From NCBI RefSeq assembly GCF_014217805.1, contig NZ_CP055156.1, forward strand, positions 1,736,001 to 1,800,000: a stretch of DNA of 64,000 bases, written 5' to 3'. A program made the translations under genes and the position numbers. A model generated the notes under the pieces. It was not told where the DNA came from. It was given only the letters and a program-made list of their open reading frames with translations, and searched no databases. Shown piece after piece: positions 8,629 through 18,429 of this stretch. The first letter of the stretch is position 1, and each line of letters begins with the position of its first letter. Source of the stretch: Adhaeribacter swui (lineage in GTDB: Bacteria > Bacteroidota > Bacteroidia > Cytophagales > Hymenobacteraceae).

Positions 8629-8679
8629 GTTGAAATTTTTAAAATTTAGGTATTTAGGAATGTTAGATACTGTTTCGGT

Positions 8680-9681
8680 TTAGCTTTCGCGGGCCATTAA
8701 CTCAAAAGCCAGGCCTTGTAATACTTCTTTGCGGTCGGCGGGAGCATCTACGGCGTGTAAACACTGCATGGCCTCTTCGAAGTAATAATTTATTTTATCC
8801 TGAGTTTGGGCTTTTATCTGTAATTGGTCGTAAATGGCGGTTACTTCCTGCACTTTTTGTTCCGGCGAGTACACCGCCTGGTTCCGGTATTTTGCGAAAA
8901 CTTCTTTCTGGGCCGGGTTAGCTTGCTCTAAAGCGGTTAATAACAAAAAGGTTTTTTTATCCGCCAAAATATCGCCGCCTACCTGTTTCCCAAATTTTTC
9001 GCGGTCGCCGTAAACATCCAGTAAATCGTCGCGCAACTGAAAAGCAATGCCAATGTTAATTCCAAAATTTTTTAGTTGCAAAGCGTTATTATCAGAAGCA
9101 TTATTTAAAATAGCGCCTAACTCCAAACTAAAACCCAGTAAAACGGCCGTTTTTAAGGTAATCATGTGCAGGTAATCCGGAATGCTTACTTGCTGGCTGT
9201 TTTCGTAGTTCATATCTAGTTGCTGCCCTTCGCAAACCTGGGCAGCCGTATGACTGAACAAGGTAAGCACTTTGCGCAGCTTACTGGTTTCTACGTTTAA
9301 AAAAAACTCGTAAGCCCGCACCAGCATTACATCACCACTTAAAATGGCAATATTGGGGTTCCATTTTTCGTGCACGGTAGGTTGGCCCCGCCGAAGCGGG
9401 GCTTTATCCATAATGTCGTCGTGCAACAACGAAAAGTTGTGGAAAACTTCAGTACCAATTGCCGGCATTAACACGTGCTCCAACTCATTACCAAACAGAT
9501 GCGCCGCAATTAAAGTAAGCGTTGGCCGAATGCGTTTACCGCCCAGGCGCATGATATACCGGATAGGCTCGTACAATTCAGAAGGGTTATCCCCAAAAGA
9601 AAGTGTGGAAATCTTCGCGTTTATTCTATGCGCAAAATCGGCAATATTAACCGGTAGAGGGTGCTGTAAGGGCTGGTTCAA
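8680..9681 (-). CDS. Polyprenyl (isoprenoid) diphosphate synthase
   Basis: 333 residues. The first aspartate-rich motif is DDIMD at 88-92, followed by KAPLRRGQPTVH; the second is DDLLD near 217. LGGKRIRP at 47-54 binds the homoallylic substrate. The enzyme condenses isopentenyl diphosphate onto an allylic diphosphate in the cytoplasm. The residue five before the first Asp is Phe and there is no two-residue insertion, which in characterised enzymes favours a short product such as geranylgeranyl diphosphate. Chain length is an inference. Its start is only 12 bases from the RNase R stop, so the two are probably co-transcribed. Confidence 0.92.
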   Translation of the reverse strand: MNQPLQHPLPVNIADFAHRINAKISTLSFGDNPSELYEPIRYIMRLGGKRIRPTLTLIAAHLFGNELEHVLMPAIGTEVFHNFSLLHDDIMDKAPLRRGQPTVHEKWNPNIAILSGDVMLVRAYEFFLNVETSKLRKVLTLFSHTAAQVCEGQQLDMNYENSQQVSIPDYLHMITLKTAVLLGFSLELGAILNNASDNNALQLKNFGINIGIAFQLRDDLLDVYGDREKFGKQVGGDILADKKTFLLLTALEQANPAQKEVFAKYRNQAVYSPEQKVQEVTAIYDQLQIKAQTQDKINYYFEEAMQCLHAVDAPADRKEVLQGLAFELMARES

Positions 9682-9693
9682 GGTAATTATAGT

Positions 9694-11991
9694 TTAATCA
9701 TCAAAGCCATAATAATCTTTCAGATTGTAGCCAGCCGTTTTATCGTCGGTAGTGGCGGTATCTGTTTTCTTACTGCGGCTGGGTTTCTTCTTTTCGGTTT
9801 GCTCGGTTACCAAAAGCAAATCAATGGTTCGGTCGTTCAAATTTACACCTTTTACTTCTACTGTAACTTCGTCGCCGAAAGAAATTATGCGTTTATTGCG
9901 CCGGCCAATAATCCGGTAATTTTGCGCATCCAGTTCATAGAAATCATCTTCCAGATCACTTAACCGCACCATGCCTTCGCATTTATTTTCCTGAACCTCC
10001 ACGTACAAGCCCCATTCCGTAACACCCGACACAATACCTTTAAACTGCTGGCCTACGGTATTCTGCATAAATTCTACTTGCTTATACTTAATAGAGGCCC
10101 GTTCGGCATCGGCGGCCCGCTTCTCCATTTCCGACGAATACTTACATTTTTCTTCGTACTCTTCTTTGTTCTCTGATTTGCCGCCGTTTAAATAATGATA
10201 AATCAACCGGTGCGCCATCATATCGGGGTACCGACGGATAGGCGAAGTAAAATGCGAATAATGCTCAAAACCTAAACCAAAATGACCTAGCGGCTCCGTG
10301 GTATATTTGGCTTTCGCCATGGTACGAATTGCCAGATTCTGCAACACGTTTTGTTCTGGTTTCCCTTCGGTTTGCTCGGCCAGTTTGTTTAACTCATTTG
10401 AAATTTTATCAATGTTATCCACCGTTAAGTTATATCCAAAACGTTTGGCAAACATCGAAAAATTAGTGAGTTTATCCGGATCGGGGGCATCGTGGGTACG
10501 GTACACCATGGTATTCCGGACTTTAGTTTTCTTCATGTTAAACACAAACTCGGCTACTTTGCGGTTAGCGAGCAACATAAACTCTTCGATTAGCTTATGC
10601 GCGTCTTTGCGTTCTTTCACGTAAACCGATAAGGGTTTTCCTTGTTCATCCAGTTTAAACTTAACCTCTACGGTTTCGAAACTAATGGCGCCGTTTTTAA
10701 ACCGTTTGTCTTTTAGCTCGTGCGCAATTTTGTTTAAAGTTAAAATCTCTTGCGCAAAGTCGCCTTCGCCGGTTTCAATGCGTTCCTGCGCTTCTTCGTA
10801 GGTAAACCGCCGGTCGGAGTAAATAATGGTTTTACCAATCCATTGGTCGTATAATTTACCTGATTCATCGAGTTCAAACACCGCCGAAAAAGTAAGTTTT
10901 TCTTCGTGAGGCCGCAATGAGCATAAACCATTTGATAATTTTTCAGGCAACATGGGAATGGTACGGTCTACTAAATAAACCGATGTAGCCCGATGGTACG
11001 CTTCGCGCTCCAGCTGCGTTTTTTCCTGAATGTAGTGTGTTACGTCCGCAATGTGCACGCCAATTTCCCAATGCCCGTTCTCTAATTGTTGAATAGATAA
11101 GGCATCATCAAAATCTTTGGCATCCAGCGGGTCGATGGTAAAGGTGGTAACCTGCCGGAAATCGCGGCGTTTGGCAATTTCTTCTTCCGGAATAGCTACC
11201 GGAATAACTTCGGCTTCTTTTTCCACATTTTCCGGAAACTCGAAAGGCAAACCAAACTCAGCCATAATCGAATTAATCTCGGCTTCGTTTTCGCCGGCCG
11301 GGCCAAAGGTGCGTATAATTTTACCAATCGGGCTTTTATTGCTGGAAGTAGGCCATTCGGTAATTTTCACTAAAACTTTGTCGCCGTTTTTCGCGTCGAG
11401 CAAATCATCTTCGCCCACGAACACATCAAAGTATAGTTTGCGAAAATCGGGTACTATAAAAGCAAAGTTTTTTGAAAGCTCTACTTTTCCCACAATTTCG
11501 TCTTTAGCCCGTTCGAGTATTTCCACTACTTCGCCTTCTTGCCTGTCGCCACTGCCCGATGAGTACACCCGCACTTTCACGCGGTCGCCGCCCATGGCAA
11601 ACATTAATTTCTCGCTGAATACCCGCACATCTTCTTCGGTTTCATCCGAAACAATGTAGGCGTATTTAGGATTTGCTAAATCAACAATACCGGTAATGTA
11701 GGAAGCAGTCGTGTTTAAAACATAGTTGCTACCTTCCAGTATTTTCAATTTTCCTTCTTTCCGGAGTTGTTTTAAGTATTCGTTGATTAAATCGCGGCCT
11801 GCTTTGTCGTTCACGCCCAGCCGGCGCGACAGTTGTTTGTAGCCAAAAGCTTGTTCCGGATTATTAAGAAAAATTTTATATAATCTGGATTTTGTTACGG
11901 CTAATTCTTTACCCCGCGATTTAGCAGGAGTACCTGCATTAGCAGCACGATTGCTGTTGCCACGGGATGATGTTCTTTCTTTGTTTCGCAT
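9694..11991 (-). CDS. rnr: Ribonuclease R
   Basis: 765 residues, normal for RNase R. A winged-helix N-terminus (FGYKQLSRRLGVNDKAGRDL) follows a basic leader, then two cold-shock-type beta-barrels, the RNB catalytic domain with DPLDAKDFDDALSI near 283-296 (its clustered Asp residues bind the two metal ions), and a C-terminal S1 domain (FKGIVSGVTEWGLYVEV). The tail is Lys- and Ser-rich. It is a processive 3'-to-5' exoribonuclease that degrades structured RNA in the cytoplasm. The polyprenyl synthase gene follows 12 bases downstream. Confidence 0.96.
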   Translation of the reverse strand: MRNKERTSSRGNSNRAANAGTPAKSRGKELAVTKSRLYKIFLNNPEQAFGYKQLSRRLGVNDKAGRDLINEYLKQLRKEGKLKILEGSNYVLNTTASYITGIVDLANPKYAYIVSDETEEDVRVFSEKLMFAMGGDRVKVRVYSSGSGDRQEGEVVEILERAKDEIVGKVELSKNFAFIVPDFRKLYFDVFVGEDDLLDAKNGDKVLVKITEWPTSSNKSPIGKIIRTFGPAGENEAEINSIMAEFGLPFEFPENVEKEAEVIPVAIPEEEIAKRRDFRQVTTFTIDPLDAKDFDDALSIQQLENGHWEIGVHIADVTHYIQEKTQLEREAYHRATSVYLVDRTIPMLPEKLSNGLCSLRPHEEKLTFSAVFELDESGKLYDQWIGKTIIYSDRRFTYEEAQERIETGEGDFAQEILTLNKIAHELKDKRFKNGAISFETVEVKFKLDEQGKPLSVYVKERKDAHKLIEEFMLLANRKVAEFVFNMKKTKVRNTMVYRTHDAPDPDKLTNFSMFAKRFGYNLTVDNIDKISNELNKLAEQTEGKPEQNVLQNLAIRTMAKAKYTTEPLGHFGLGFEHYSHFTSPIRRYPDMMAHRLIYHYLNGGKSENKEEYEEKCKYSSEMEKRAADAERASIKYKQVEFMQNTVGQQFKGIVSGVTEWGLYVEVQENKCEGMVRLSDLEDDFYELDAQNYRIIGRRNKRIISFGDEVTVEVKGVNLNDRTIDLLLVTEQTEKKKPSRSKKTDTATTDDKTAGYNLKDYYGFDD

Positions 11992-12167
11992 GTATTTTTA
12001 TAATGTAAATCAGCTGTTACAAGACTTATACGCGCCCAATCTATTACTTGTGCGTGAGTACTGGGTACATTCTTAAGTTTATAGCTGATTTTTAATTTTA
12101 TTTTTTAAATTTTTAAATTTTAGGGGCCGCTTCCGGCATATACAACCGCTTTGTTTATCAGTTGTTT

Positions 12168-13979
12168 TTAAACACGATGTACTTTCCGGAGCGCTCGTTT
12201 TTCTTGGACGGCCACTATATCTTTTAATTCGCCGGCCGGAATTGCCTGAATTAAGGTACGGGTATACGCGTGTTGCGGGTGCTCGTAAATCTGAGTAGCT
12301 GTTCCGCTTTCCACCATTTTTCCCTGGCTCATTACAAAAATCCGGTCGGCCATAAACCGGGCTACGGCCAAATCGTGCGTAATAAACAGGTAAGTAATGC
12401 CGAATTCTGCTTTTAACTTGTTTAATAAGTTAAGTACCTGGGCCTGCACCGACACATCCAGGGCAGAAACTGATTCGTCGCAAATAATGCATTGGGGTTG
12501 TAAGGCTAAGGCCCGGGCAATGGAGATGCGTTGGCGCTGCCCACCAGAAAATTCGTGTGGATAGCGGGAGTAATGCTCCCGGCTTAAGTTCACAGTATGA
12601 AGCAGTTCTAATACGCGTTCTTTTCTTTCTGCCTCAGTATTATAAACATTATGTACGCGCATAGGTTCCATTATGGCCTCACCAATTGTTTGCATGGGAT
12701 TAAGCGAGGCATACGGGTCCTGAAAGATCATTTGTAGGTTCCGGCGCTCCCGCCGCAGCTCACTCCCGGACAAGCTGGAAATATTTACGTTGTTAAAGTG
12801 TATGGTTCCGCCGGTAGGTTCTACCATTTTTAAAATAGCCCGGCCTAAGGTAGTTTTTCCACAACCCGATTCGCCCACTAAAGCTACCGTTTCGCCGGGG
12901 AAAATTTCAAAACTAACCCCATCTACGGCTTTTATAACTTCCTGAGAACGGGAGAATAAAGATTTACGAACCGGAAAGTATACCTGCAGGTTTTCCACCG
13001 ATAGTAATGGTGAATTATTTACCTGCTGGGTTGTGCTATTATCGGGTAAATTTTTAAAATTATTTATTTCTACAGCCTCGGGTACTACTAAATTAAGCCT
13101 TTCGGAAATGGTACCATCCGGAGCAATCTGCAGGAAATCAGAAACGGTAGGTAAAACTTTTTTCCCAAACGATAAAGCTGGCCGGCAAGCTAACAGTCCT
13201 TTAGTATACGGATGCTGGGGATTTTCGAACAACTGCCTTACCGTACCCTGTTCTACAATTTTACCTTTATACATTACCAACACGCGGTCGGCAATTTCGG
13301 CTACAACTCCTAAATCGTGGGTGATAAATAAAATAGCAGTTTGGTGGGTTTGCTGCAAATCATCCAGCAGTTGTAATATACGCGCCTGCACGGTTACGTC
13401 TAAAGCGGTGGTTGGTTCGTCGGCAATCAGGACAGCCGGGTTGCAAGCCATGGCCATGGCAATCATTACGCGTTGTTTTTGGCCACCGGATATTTCGTGG
13501 GGATAACTTTTTAAAATTTTATCGGGCCGCGGCAGCTTAACTTGTTCAAAAAGGGCTAATGTTTTTTCGTTGGCTTCTTTCTTAGTTAAACCTTTATGCC
13601 ATTGCAACACTTCCCGCACCTGGAAACCGCAGGTATAAACCGGGTTAAGCGAGGTCATTGGTTCTTGAAAAATCATGGATATTTCGTTTCCCCGGATGTG
13701 CTGCATTTGTTTTTCGGGCAATTGCAACAAATCTACCATTCCGTATTGTCGGGACTGGTACATGATTTCGCCGCCGCTAATATTACCCGGTGGGCTGTTG
13801 ATAAGTCGTAGCACAGACAAAGAAGTAACTGATTTGCCCGAACCTGATTCGCCCACAATAGCTACTGTTTCGCCGGGATACAAATGAAAGGAAACCTGAT
13901 CTACAGCCTTTACTACACCTAAATGCGAACTAAATTCGGTTTGCAGGTTATTGATTTGTAACAAGGGTAATGCTGGCAT
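12168..13979 (-). CDS. Double-ATPase ABC transporter protein (dipeptide/oligopeptide type)
   Basis: 603 residues containing two complete nucleotide-binding domains fused in one chain. Domain 1 has Walker A GESGSGKS near 45, signature SGGQKQR and Walker B VLIADEPTTALD. Domain 2 has GESGCGKT, signature SGGQRQR and CIICDESVSALD. This is the DppD-DppF arrangement seen as a fusion in YejF and GsiA, which power peptide, glutathione or nickel import together with two permeases and a binding protein. None of those partners is in the window. The linker (about 285-325) is Asn-rich and its DNA carries the AT-palindromic motif common in the spacers here. Confidence 0.9.
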   Translation of the reverse strand: MPALPLLQINNLQTEFSSHLGVVKAVDQVSFHLYPGETVAIVGESGSGKSVTSLSVLRLINSPPGNISGGEIMYQSRQYGMVDLLQLPEKQMQHIRGNEISMIFQEPMTSLNPVYTCGFQVREVLQWHKGLTKKEANEKTLALFEQVKLPRPDKILKSYPHEISGGQKQRVMIAMAMACNPAVLIADEPTTALDVTVQARILQLLDDLQQTHQTAILFITHDLGVVAEIADRVLVMYKGKIVEQGTVRQLFENPQHPYTKGLLACRPALSFGKKVLPTVSDFLQIAPDGTISERLNLVVPEAVEINNFKNLPDNSTTQQVNNSPLLSVENLQVYFPVRKSLFSRSQEVIKAVDGVSFEIFPGETVALVGESGCGKTTLGRAILKMVEPTGGTIHFNNVNISSLSGSELRRERRNLQMIFQDPYASLNPMQTIGEAIMEPMRVHNVYNTEAERKERVLELLHTVNLSREHYSRYPHEFSGGQRQRISIARALALQPQCIICDESVSALDVSVQAQVLNLLNKLKAEFGITYLFITHDLAVARFMADRIFVMSQGKMVESGTATQIYEHPQHAYTRTLIQAIPAGELKDIVAVQEKRALRKVHRV

Positions 13980-14196
13980 CGGGGCAAATAGTAGCTATAT
14001 TTAGCTTAATATTACTGGATATTCGGTTTACCTGAAATACTTTTCTGTATTCTTTTACTGTATTTTAAATTTTGTGGCTCAAAAGAAAGATTTATCTGGT
14101 ACTCTACTACAAATATGGAAGTGCAGTGTAGTTACTTTCTGTTCTAGTAAACGAAATGGCACAAAGAAGTATGCTTACTTGGATTGATTTTTAAAA

Positions 14197-14231
14197 TAGA
14201 AAAGCCATACTGGAGCAGTATGGCTTTTCTA
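14197..14231 (-). terminator. Terminator of lspA
   Basis: A perfect 15-bp stem (14197-14211 with 14217-14231), 5-base loop, 23 bases after the lspA stop. T-rich flanks lie on both sides. Confidence 0.85.
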
Positions 14232-14253
14232 TTTTTTTAAAATTTTAAGTTGC

Positions 14254-14910
14254 TTAAGCTTCTATTTTGGCATTAGTAGTTTCCGGCTGATTCTTTTCGG
14301 GGTTTTCTGTAACCGGTGCATTGTTTTTTTCGGGTAAACTAGAAAAGAAACGTTTCTGATTAAATAAAATAATTAACACCCCAATAAAAATGGCCGAGTC
14401 AGCTACGTTAAAAATAGGCCACAACGACATAGCCGTTCCGCCGATAATAGGTACCCAATGTGGTATAATGCCTTCCCAGATATCCAGGTAAAACATATCT
14501 ACTACCTGCCCATGAAACCAAGGCGTAGGCGAACCATAAGGCGCATTGTCGAACCAAATACCATAAAAAACACTATCAATTAAATTACCAATAGCGCCCC
14601 CTAAAATTAAAGCTACGCACCAGATAAAGCCCGGATGCGCCCGGTTTTTCCAGAGGTAATACAGACCGTAGCCAATAAATACCATGGCTACCATCCGGAA
14701 TAAACTTAAAATTAATTTACCGTAGCTCGATCCTAACTCCACCCCGAAAGCCATGCCGGGATTAAGGGTATAGTGTAATTTAGCCCAATCGCCAATTAAG
14801 TGAATTTCGCCAGGTAAACCCATTTCCATATTAAAATGGACCACGAATTTTACCACTTGGTCGATAAGAATAACCAGCAGACTGAGCAGGTAATATTTTA
14901 AATATTTCAT
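14254..14910 (-). CDS. lspA: Lipoprotein signal peptidase (signal peptidase II)
   Basis: 218 residues, four membrane helices. The two catalytic aspartates are Asp112 in GNLID and Asp171 in NVADS; the NPGMAFG motif at 50-56 is also conserved. The loop between the helices (118-150) is longer than in E. coli LspA, as is usual in Bacteroidota, and there is a polar Glu/Asn-rich tail of about 30 residues. It cleaves prolipoprotein signal peptides at the lipidated Cys in the inner membrane, serving the several lipoproteins of this window. It follows ileS by 117 bases; the dksA/traR-like gene often found between ileS and lspA in this phylum is absent. Confidence 0.95.
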   Translation of the reverse strand: MKYLKYYLLSLLVILIDQVVKFVVHFNMEMGLPGEIHLIGDWAKLHYTLNPGMAFGVELGSSYGKLILSLFRMVAMVFIGYGLYYLWKNRAHPGFIWCVALILGGAIGNLIDSVFYGIWFDNAPYGSPTPWFHGQVVDMFYLDIWEGIIPHWVPIIGGTAMSLWPIFNVADSAIFIGVLIILFNQKRFFSSLPEKNNAPVTENPEKNQPETTNAKIEA

Positions 14911-15027
14911 TTAGAACTTATTCTATAAACTATTAAGAGCTACGGCAACTAAAACGTAAGTTTTAAACTTAAACAAATTTACCGGCACATAATTCCCATA
15001 GTAGTTAATTATAAAAAATTACCTTTT

Positions 15028-18000
15028 TTAAATTACCTCCAGTTTGGCTGTTAGGGTATATTCGTCTATTTCTAAAGCGGTGCCTCCCGCAATTATTTCG
15101 AGCAGTTGCACATCGGTAGCCTGGGTTTCTTCGCTGATGTATTTTTCAAAAGCTTGTACCGCGGCATTTACTTCGGCATTATTATTCTGTAACGAAATCC
15201 GGATCCGATCCTGTACATCCAGGCCGCTATCTTTCCGTAAATTTTGAATGCGGTTTACTAAATCACGGGCAATACCTTCTTGCTTTAATTCTTCTGTTAA
15301 GGTAATATCCAGGGCTACCGTTAATTTACCTTCGGTAGCAACCAGCCAGCCCGGAATATCTTCCGAAGTAATTTCTACATCTTCCGGGGTAATAGTTACT
15401 GATTCGTTAGCTAAAGTTATAGCAAAGCCGTTTTCTTTTTCCAGTTGATTAATATCTTCCTGGTTCATCTTCTGAATAGCGGCAGCTACTTCTTTCAGGC
15501 GTGGGCCATAAACCTGACCTAATTTTTTAAAATTTGGTTTGATTTTCTTTACCAAAATGCCCGAAGTATCATCAATATATTCGATGGCTTTTACGTTTAC
15601 TTCCGATAAAATTAAATCGGCAACGGCTTGTATTTGCTGTCTGGTTTTTTGGTTAAGTACCGGAATTAAAATACGCGATAAAGGCTGGCGCACTTTAATG
15701 GTTTCTTTTTTCCGGAGCGAGTGCACCAACGACGACACGGTTTGCGCCAACTGCATGCGTTCTTCCAGTTCAGCATCAATTGCAGTTTCATTTACCTGTG
15801 GATAATTAGCTAAATGCACCGACTCGACTGGGTTTTTACCGGAAACTTTATTTAAATCTAAGAACAACTGATCCATGTAGAACGGCGCTACCGGGGCAGC
15901 CAATAAAGCTACTGTTTCCAGGCAAGTATACAGTGTTTGGTAAGCGGCAATTTTATCTTCGTTGTACTCGCCTTTCCAGAAACGCTTGCGGTTCAGGCGC
16001 ACGTACCAGTTACTCAAATCATCACTTACAAAATCCTGAATGGCACGAGTAGCTTTAGTAGGATCGTAGTCGGCGTAGGCCGCATCTACTAAACCAACTA
16101 AAGAATTTAATTTTGAAATTATCCACCGGTCACTTTCCGTCCGATTTGCCAGAGGTACTTCGGCTTCGGCGTAAGTAAAGTTATCCAGGTTAGCATACAG
16201 CGCGAAGAACGAATACGTATTCTGTAAAGTACCAAAGAAACGGCGCTGAACTTCTACAATGCCATCGGTATTAAATTTTAAATTATCCCAAGGCGGCGCA
16301 TTCGAAATCATGTACCAGCGGGTAGCATCTGGGCCGTAGGTATTTATGGTGGCAAACGGATCAACGGCATTGCCTAAGCGCTTACTCATTTTGTTGCCGT
16401 TTTTATCGAGTACCAAACCGTTAGCCATTACATTTTTAAAAGCTACGCTGTCTTCCAGCATTACCGCAATGGCGTGTAAGGTAAAGAACCAACCGCGCGT
16501 TTGGTCTACACCTTCGGCAATAAAATCGGCGGGGAAGTTTTGCTTGAAGGTTTCCTGATTCTCGAAAGGATAATGCCACTGCGCATACGGCATAGCTCCT
16601 GAATCAAACCAAACATCAATTAAGTCCGGTTCGCGGCGCATGGCTTTACCCGATTTGCTGGCCAATACAATGTTATCCACATAGGGCCGGTGCAGGTCCA
16701 TTTCTGAAACCACAGTTGGTTCCATTACTCCAGCTACAACTGCTTTGTCTACTTCGGCTTGTAACTCAGCTACAGAGCCAATGCAAATTTCTTCGTCACC
16801 TTCTTCGGTGCGCCAGATTGGCAAAGGCGTACCCCAATAACGTGAGCGCGACAAATTCCAATCTACCAAATTTTCGAGCCAGTTACCGAAACGGCCTGAG
16901 CCAGTAGATTCAGGTTTCCAGTTGATGGTTTTGTTTAACTCTACTAACCGATCTTTAACGGCCGTTGTTTTGATAAACCAAGCATCCAGTGGATAATATA
17001 AAACCGGTTTATCTGTCCGCCACGAGTGTGGATAGGTGTGCTCGTATTTTTCAACCTTAAAGGCTTTATTCTCTTCTTTCAGGATGATGGAGATAATAAC
17101 ATCCGTGGTTTTATAATCCGGATGGCTTTCATCTTCGTTGGTGTAATTTTTCACATAAAAATCATCGGCACCTAATACTTTATGCGTTTTGATTTTATAC
17201 TTATCAACACCTTCGAGCAGTCTTACGCCAATTTCGTTAATGAATTTTCCGCGTCTATCCACGGTGGGCAACTCATTACCTAGTTCATCTTTTATGGTTA
17301 AAGCCGGGATGCCTTGTTGTTTAGCTACCCGGAAGTCATCGGCACCGAAAGTGGGTGACGTATGCACCACGCCGGTTCCGTCAGAAGTAGTAACAAAATC
17401 GCCGGCTACTACCTGAAAGGCTTTATCTGCATCGTAGAATGGTTGCAGGTAGGGCATAAGTTGTTCATACCGGATACCTACTAATTGCTTACCCGTAAAC
17501 TCTTGCACAATCTCAAAAGGAATGGCTTTATCGCCGGGCTTGTAATCCGAAATTTTTAAATTTTTATTTTTTTCAGAAAAGTACTTACCCACTAATTCTT
17601 TGGCCAGAACTACACTTACGGGTTTATGCGTGTAGGTATTAAAAGTATTTACCTGCACATAAGTTATCTTATCGCCAATTGCTAGAGCCGTGTTGGAAGG
17701 CAAGGTCCAGGGAGTGGTGGTCCAGGCTAGAATATAAACATCGCCCTTAGGGTTAGAAAATAAAAACTCCGATTTAGAATCTTTAATTACTTTAAACTGG
17801 GCTACAATGGAGGTATCTTTTACTTCTTTGTAGCAACCAGGCTGGTTCAGTTCGTGGGAACTTAAACCAGTACCATCCGATGGCGAGTACGGCTGGATGG
17901 TATAACCTTTGTACAAGAAGCCTTTCTGATACAGCTTTTTTAAAAGCGCCCAAATAGATTCAATGTAATCGTTTTCGAAGGTGATGTACGGATTATCCAG

Positions 18001-18429
18001 ATCTACCCAATAACCCATTTTCTGGGTAAGGTCGTCCCACTGGCTTTTATAACGCATTACGGTTTCGCGGCACCGGGCATTGTAATCCGCGATAGATATT
18101 TTTTTACCGATATCTTCTTTAGTAATCCCTAATTCTTTTTCCACCTGCAGCTCGATGGGCAAACCGTGGGTATCCCAGCCACCTTTGCGGTTAACCTGAA
18201 AACCTTTTAAAGTTTTATAACGGCAAAAGATATCTTTTACGGCCCGCGCCATTACGTGGTGAATACCTGGGGCGCCATTAGCCGAAGGTGGTCCTTCGTA
18301 AAAGACAAAAGGCGTATTTCCTTCGCGCGTTTCAACCGACTTTTCAAATATCTTGTTACTATTCCACCGCGCCAGCACTTCTTCGGCTAACTTAGCGTAG
18401 TCCAGGTTTTTGTACTCGTTATATTTCAC
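15028..18429 (-). CDS. ileS: Isoleucyl-tRNA synthetase
   Basis: 1133 residues, the length of the type-2 (eukaryote-like) IleRS rather than the roughly 940 of the E. coli type. The class I signature appears as PSANGAPGIHHVMAR near 48-62 and the second signature as KMSKRLGN. WTTTPWTLPSNTALA marks the start of the editing (CP1) domain, and DWNLSRSRYWGTPLPIW precedes the catalytic half-site. The C-terminal anticodon-binding region has the VSSLVHSLRKKETIKVRQPL motif. It charges tRNA-Ile in the cytoplasm. Type-2 enzymes are often naturally less sensitive to mupirocin; this is family knowledge, not seen here. Confidence 0.97.
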   Translation of the reverse strand: MKYNEYKNLDYAKLAEEVLARWNSNKIFEKSVETREGNTPFVFYEGPPSANGAPGIHHVMARAVKDIFCRYKTLKGFQVNRKGGWDTHGLPIELQVEKELGITKEDIGKKISIADYNARCRETVMRYKSQWDDLTQKMGYWVDLDNPYITFENDYIESIWALLKKLYQKGFLYKGYTIQPYSPSDGTGLSSHELNQPGCYKEVKDTSIVAQFKVIKDSKSEFLFSNPKGDVYILAWTTTPWTLPSNTALAIGDKITYVQVNTFNTYTHKPVSVVLAKELVGKYFSEKNKNLKISDYKPGDKAIPFEIVQEFTGKQLVGIRYEQLMPYLQPFYDADKAFQVVAGDFVTTSDGTGVVHTSPTFGADDFRVAKQQGIPALTIKDELGNELPTVDRRGKFINEIGVRLLEGVDKYKIKTHKVLGADDFYVKNYTNEDESHPDYKTTDVIISIILKEENKAFKVEKYEHTYPHSWRTDKPVLYYPLDAWFIKTTAVKDRLVELNKTINWKPESTGSGRFGNWLENLVDWNLSRSRYWGTPLPIWRTEEGDEEICIGSVAELQAEVDKAVVAGVMEPTVVSEMDLHRPYVDNIVLASKSGKAMRREPDLIDVWFDSGAMPYAQWHYPFENQETFKQNFPADFIAEGVDQTRGWFFTLHAIAVMLEDSVAFKNVMANGLVLDKNGNKMSKRLGNAVDPFATINTYGPDATRWYMISNAPPWDNLKFNTDGIVEVQRRFFGTLQNTYSFFALYANLDNFTYAEAEVPLANRTESDRWIISKLNSLVGLVDAAYADYDPTKATRAIQDFVSDDLSNWYVRLNRKRFWKGEYNEDKIAAYQTLYTCLETVALLAAPVAPFYMDQLFLDLNKVSGKNPVESVHLANYPQVNETAIDAELEERMQLAQTVSSLVHSLRKKETIKVRQPLSRILIPVLNQKTRQQIQAVADLILSEVNVKAIEYIDDTSGILVKKIKPNFKKLGQVYGPRLKEVAAAIQKMNQEDINQLEKENGFAITLANESVTITPEDVEITSEDIPGWLVATEGKLTVALDITLTEELKQEGIARDLVNRIQNLRKDSGLDVQDRIRISLQNNNAEVNAAVQAFEKYISEETQATDVQLLEIIAGGTALEIDEYTLTAKLEVI

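Noticed and set aside
11117-11659. 180-residue plus-strand frame within rnr
   Set aside because: Ser/Thr/Pro-rich shadow of the RNase R coding strand without a domain.
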